The notes beneath the pieces are model-generated. The model worked only from the letters and a program-made list of their open reading frames with translations. It had not been told where the DNA came from and did not search any database. This document shows positions 5,862 through 5,888 of a stretch of DNA of 5,888 nucleotides, piece by piece. Positions within the stretch are counted from its first letter, which is position 1; each line of letters starts with the position of its first letter. The stretch is from the NCBI GenBank assembly GCA_016930475.1, contig JAFGGR010000093.1:1-5888 (forward strand), in the 5' to 3' direction. Source of the DNA: Clostridiales bacterium (GTDB taxonomy: Bacteria > Bacillota > Clostridia > Saccharofermentanales > Saccharofermentanaceae). Made by a program: the position numbers and the translations under genes.

Positions 5862-5888
5862 TCTCGGACGAAAGAACGGGTCGGCTTC
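5858..5888 (+). CDS. rsgA: Start of the next gene, probably ribosome small-subunit GTPase RsgA (3' end outside window)
   Basis: Only ten codons are visible (MISDERTGRL), too few for any domain call. The case rests on three points. The ATG overlaps the prkC stop as ATGA, like every other junction in this operon. A purine-rich GGGGGA lies nine bases upstream. In B. subtilis and many other Firmicutes the gene directly after prkC is rsgA (yloQ/cpgA), a circularly permuted GTPase that acts in late 30S subunit maturation and is a reported PrkC substrate. The basic residue and the following Gly-Arg-Leu are compatible with the start of the RsgA OB-fold, but this is weak. Identity is inferred from synteny. 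Confidence 0.6.
   Translation, partial: MISDERTGRL

Overview
This window is one uninterrupted polycistronic block on the + strand. It holds the 3' part of fmt, then complete rsmB, rlmN, a PP2C-type phosphatase (prpC/stp) and a PASTA Ser/Thr kinase (prkC), and finally the first ten codons of a gene that is most likely rsgA. This order matches the Bacillus subtilis fmt-rsmB-rlmN-prpC-prkC-rsgA cluster. The source is therefore very probably a member of the Firmicutes. The fairly balanced base composition, together with the Thr-Pro linkers and InlB-like repeat on the kinase, suggests a clostridial lineage rather than a low-GC bacillus; that last step is inference.

Layout: 1-489 is the C-terminal half of methionyl-tRNA formyltransferase. 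486-1862 is the 16S rRNA m5C967 methyltransferase. 1859-2941 is the radical-SAM 23S rRNA/tRNA adenine-C2 methyltransferase. 2938-3693 is the Mn/Mg-dependent phosphatase. 3690-5861 is the membrane kinase with extracellular PASTA domains. 5858 onward is the next gene, cut by the window edge. There is no intergenic DNA: all five junctions are 4-base ATGA overlaps, so translation is probably coupled throughout. I see no promoter, factor-independent terminator, RNA gene, CRISPR array, insertion sequence or attachment site. The operon promoter must lie upstream of the window.

How the genes fit together: fmt (initiator tRNA formylation), rsmB and rlmN (ribosome and tRNA modification) and rsgA (30S maturation GTPase) serve translation. 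PrpC and PrkC form a reversible Ser/Thr phosphorylation pair that couples cell-wall signals to growth.

The least ordinary element is the kinase C-terminus. After three PASTA repeats it continues through a short Thr-Pro linker into a divergent InlB B-repeat-like domain, then a long Thr-Val-Pro tail encoded by a nearly perfect 18-bp tandem repeat. A perfect 13-bp inverted repeat with a 7-base loop inside rlmN is also more than chance would readily give. I found no sign of an undescribed multi-gene system; most of the window is a conserved housekeeping operon.
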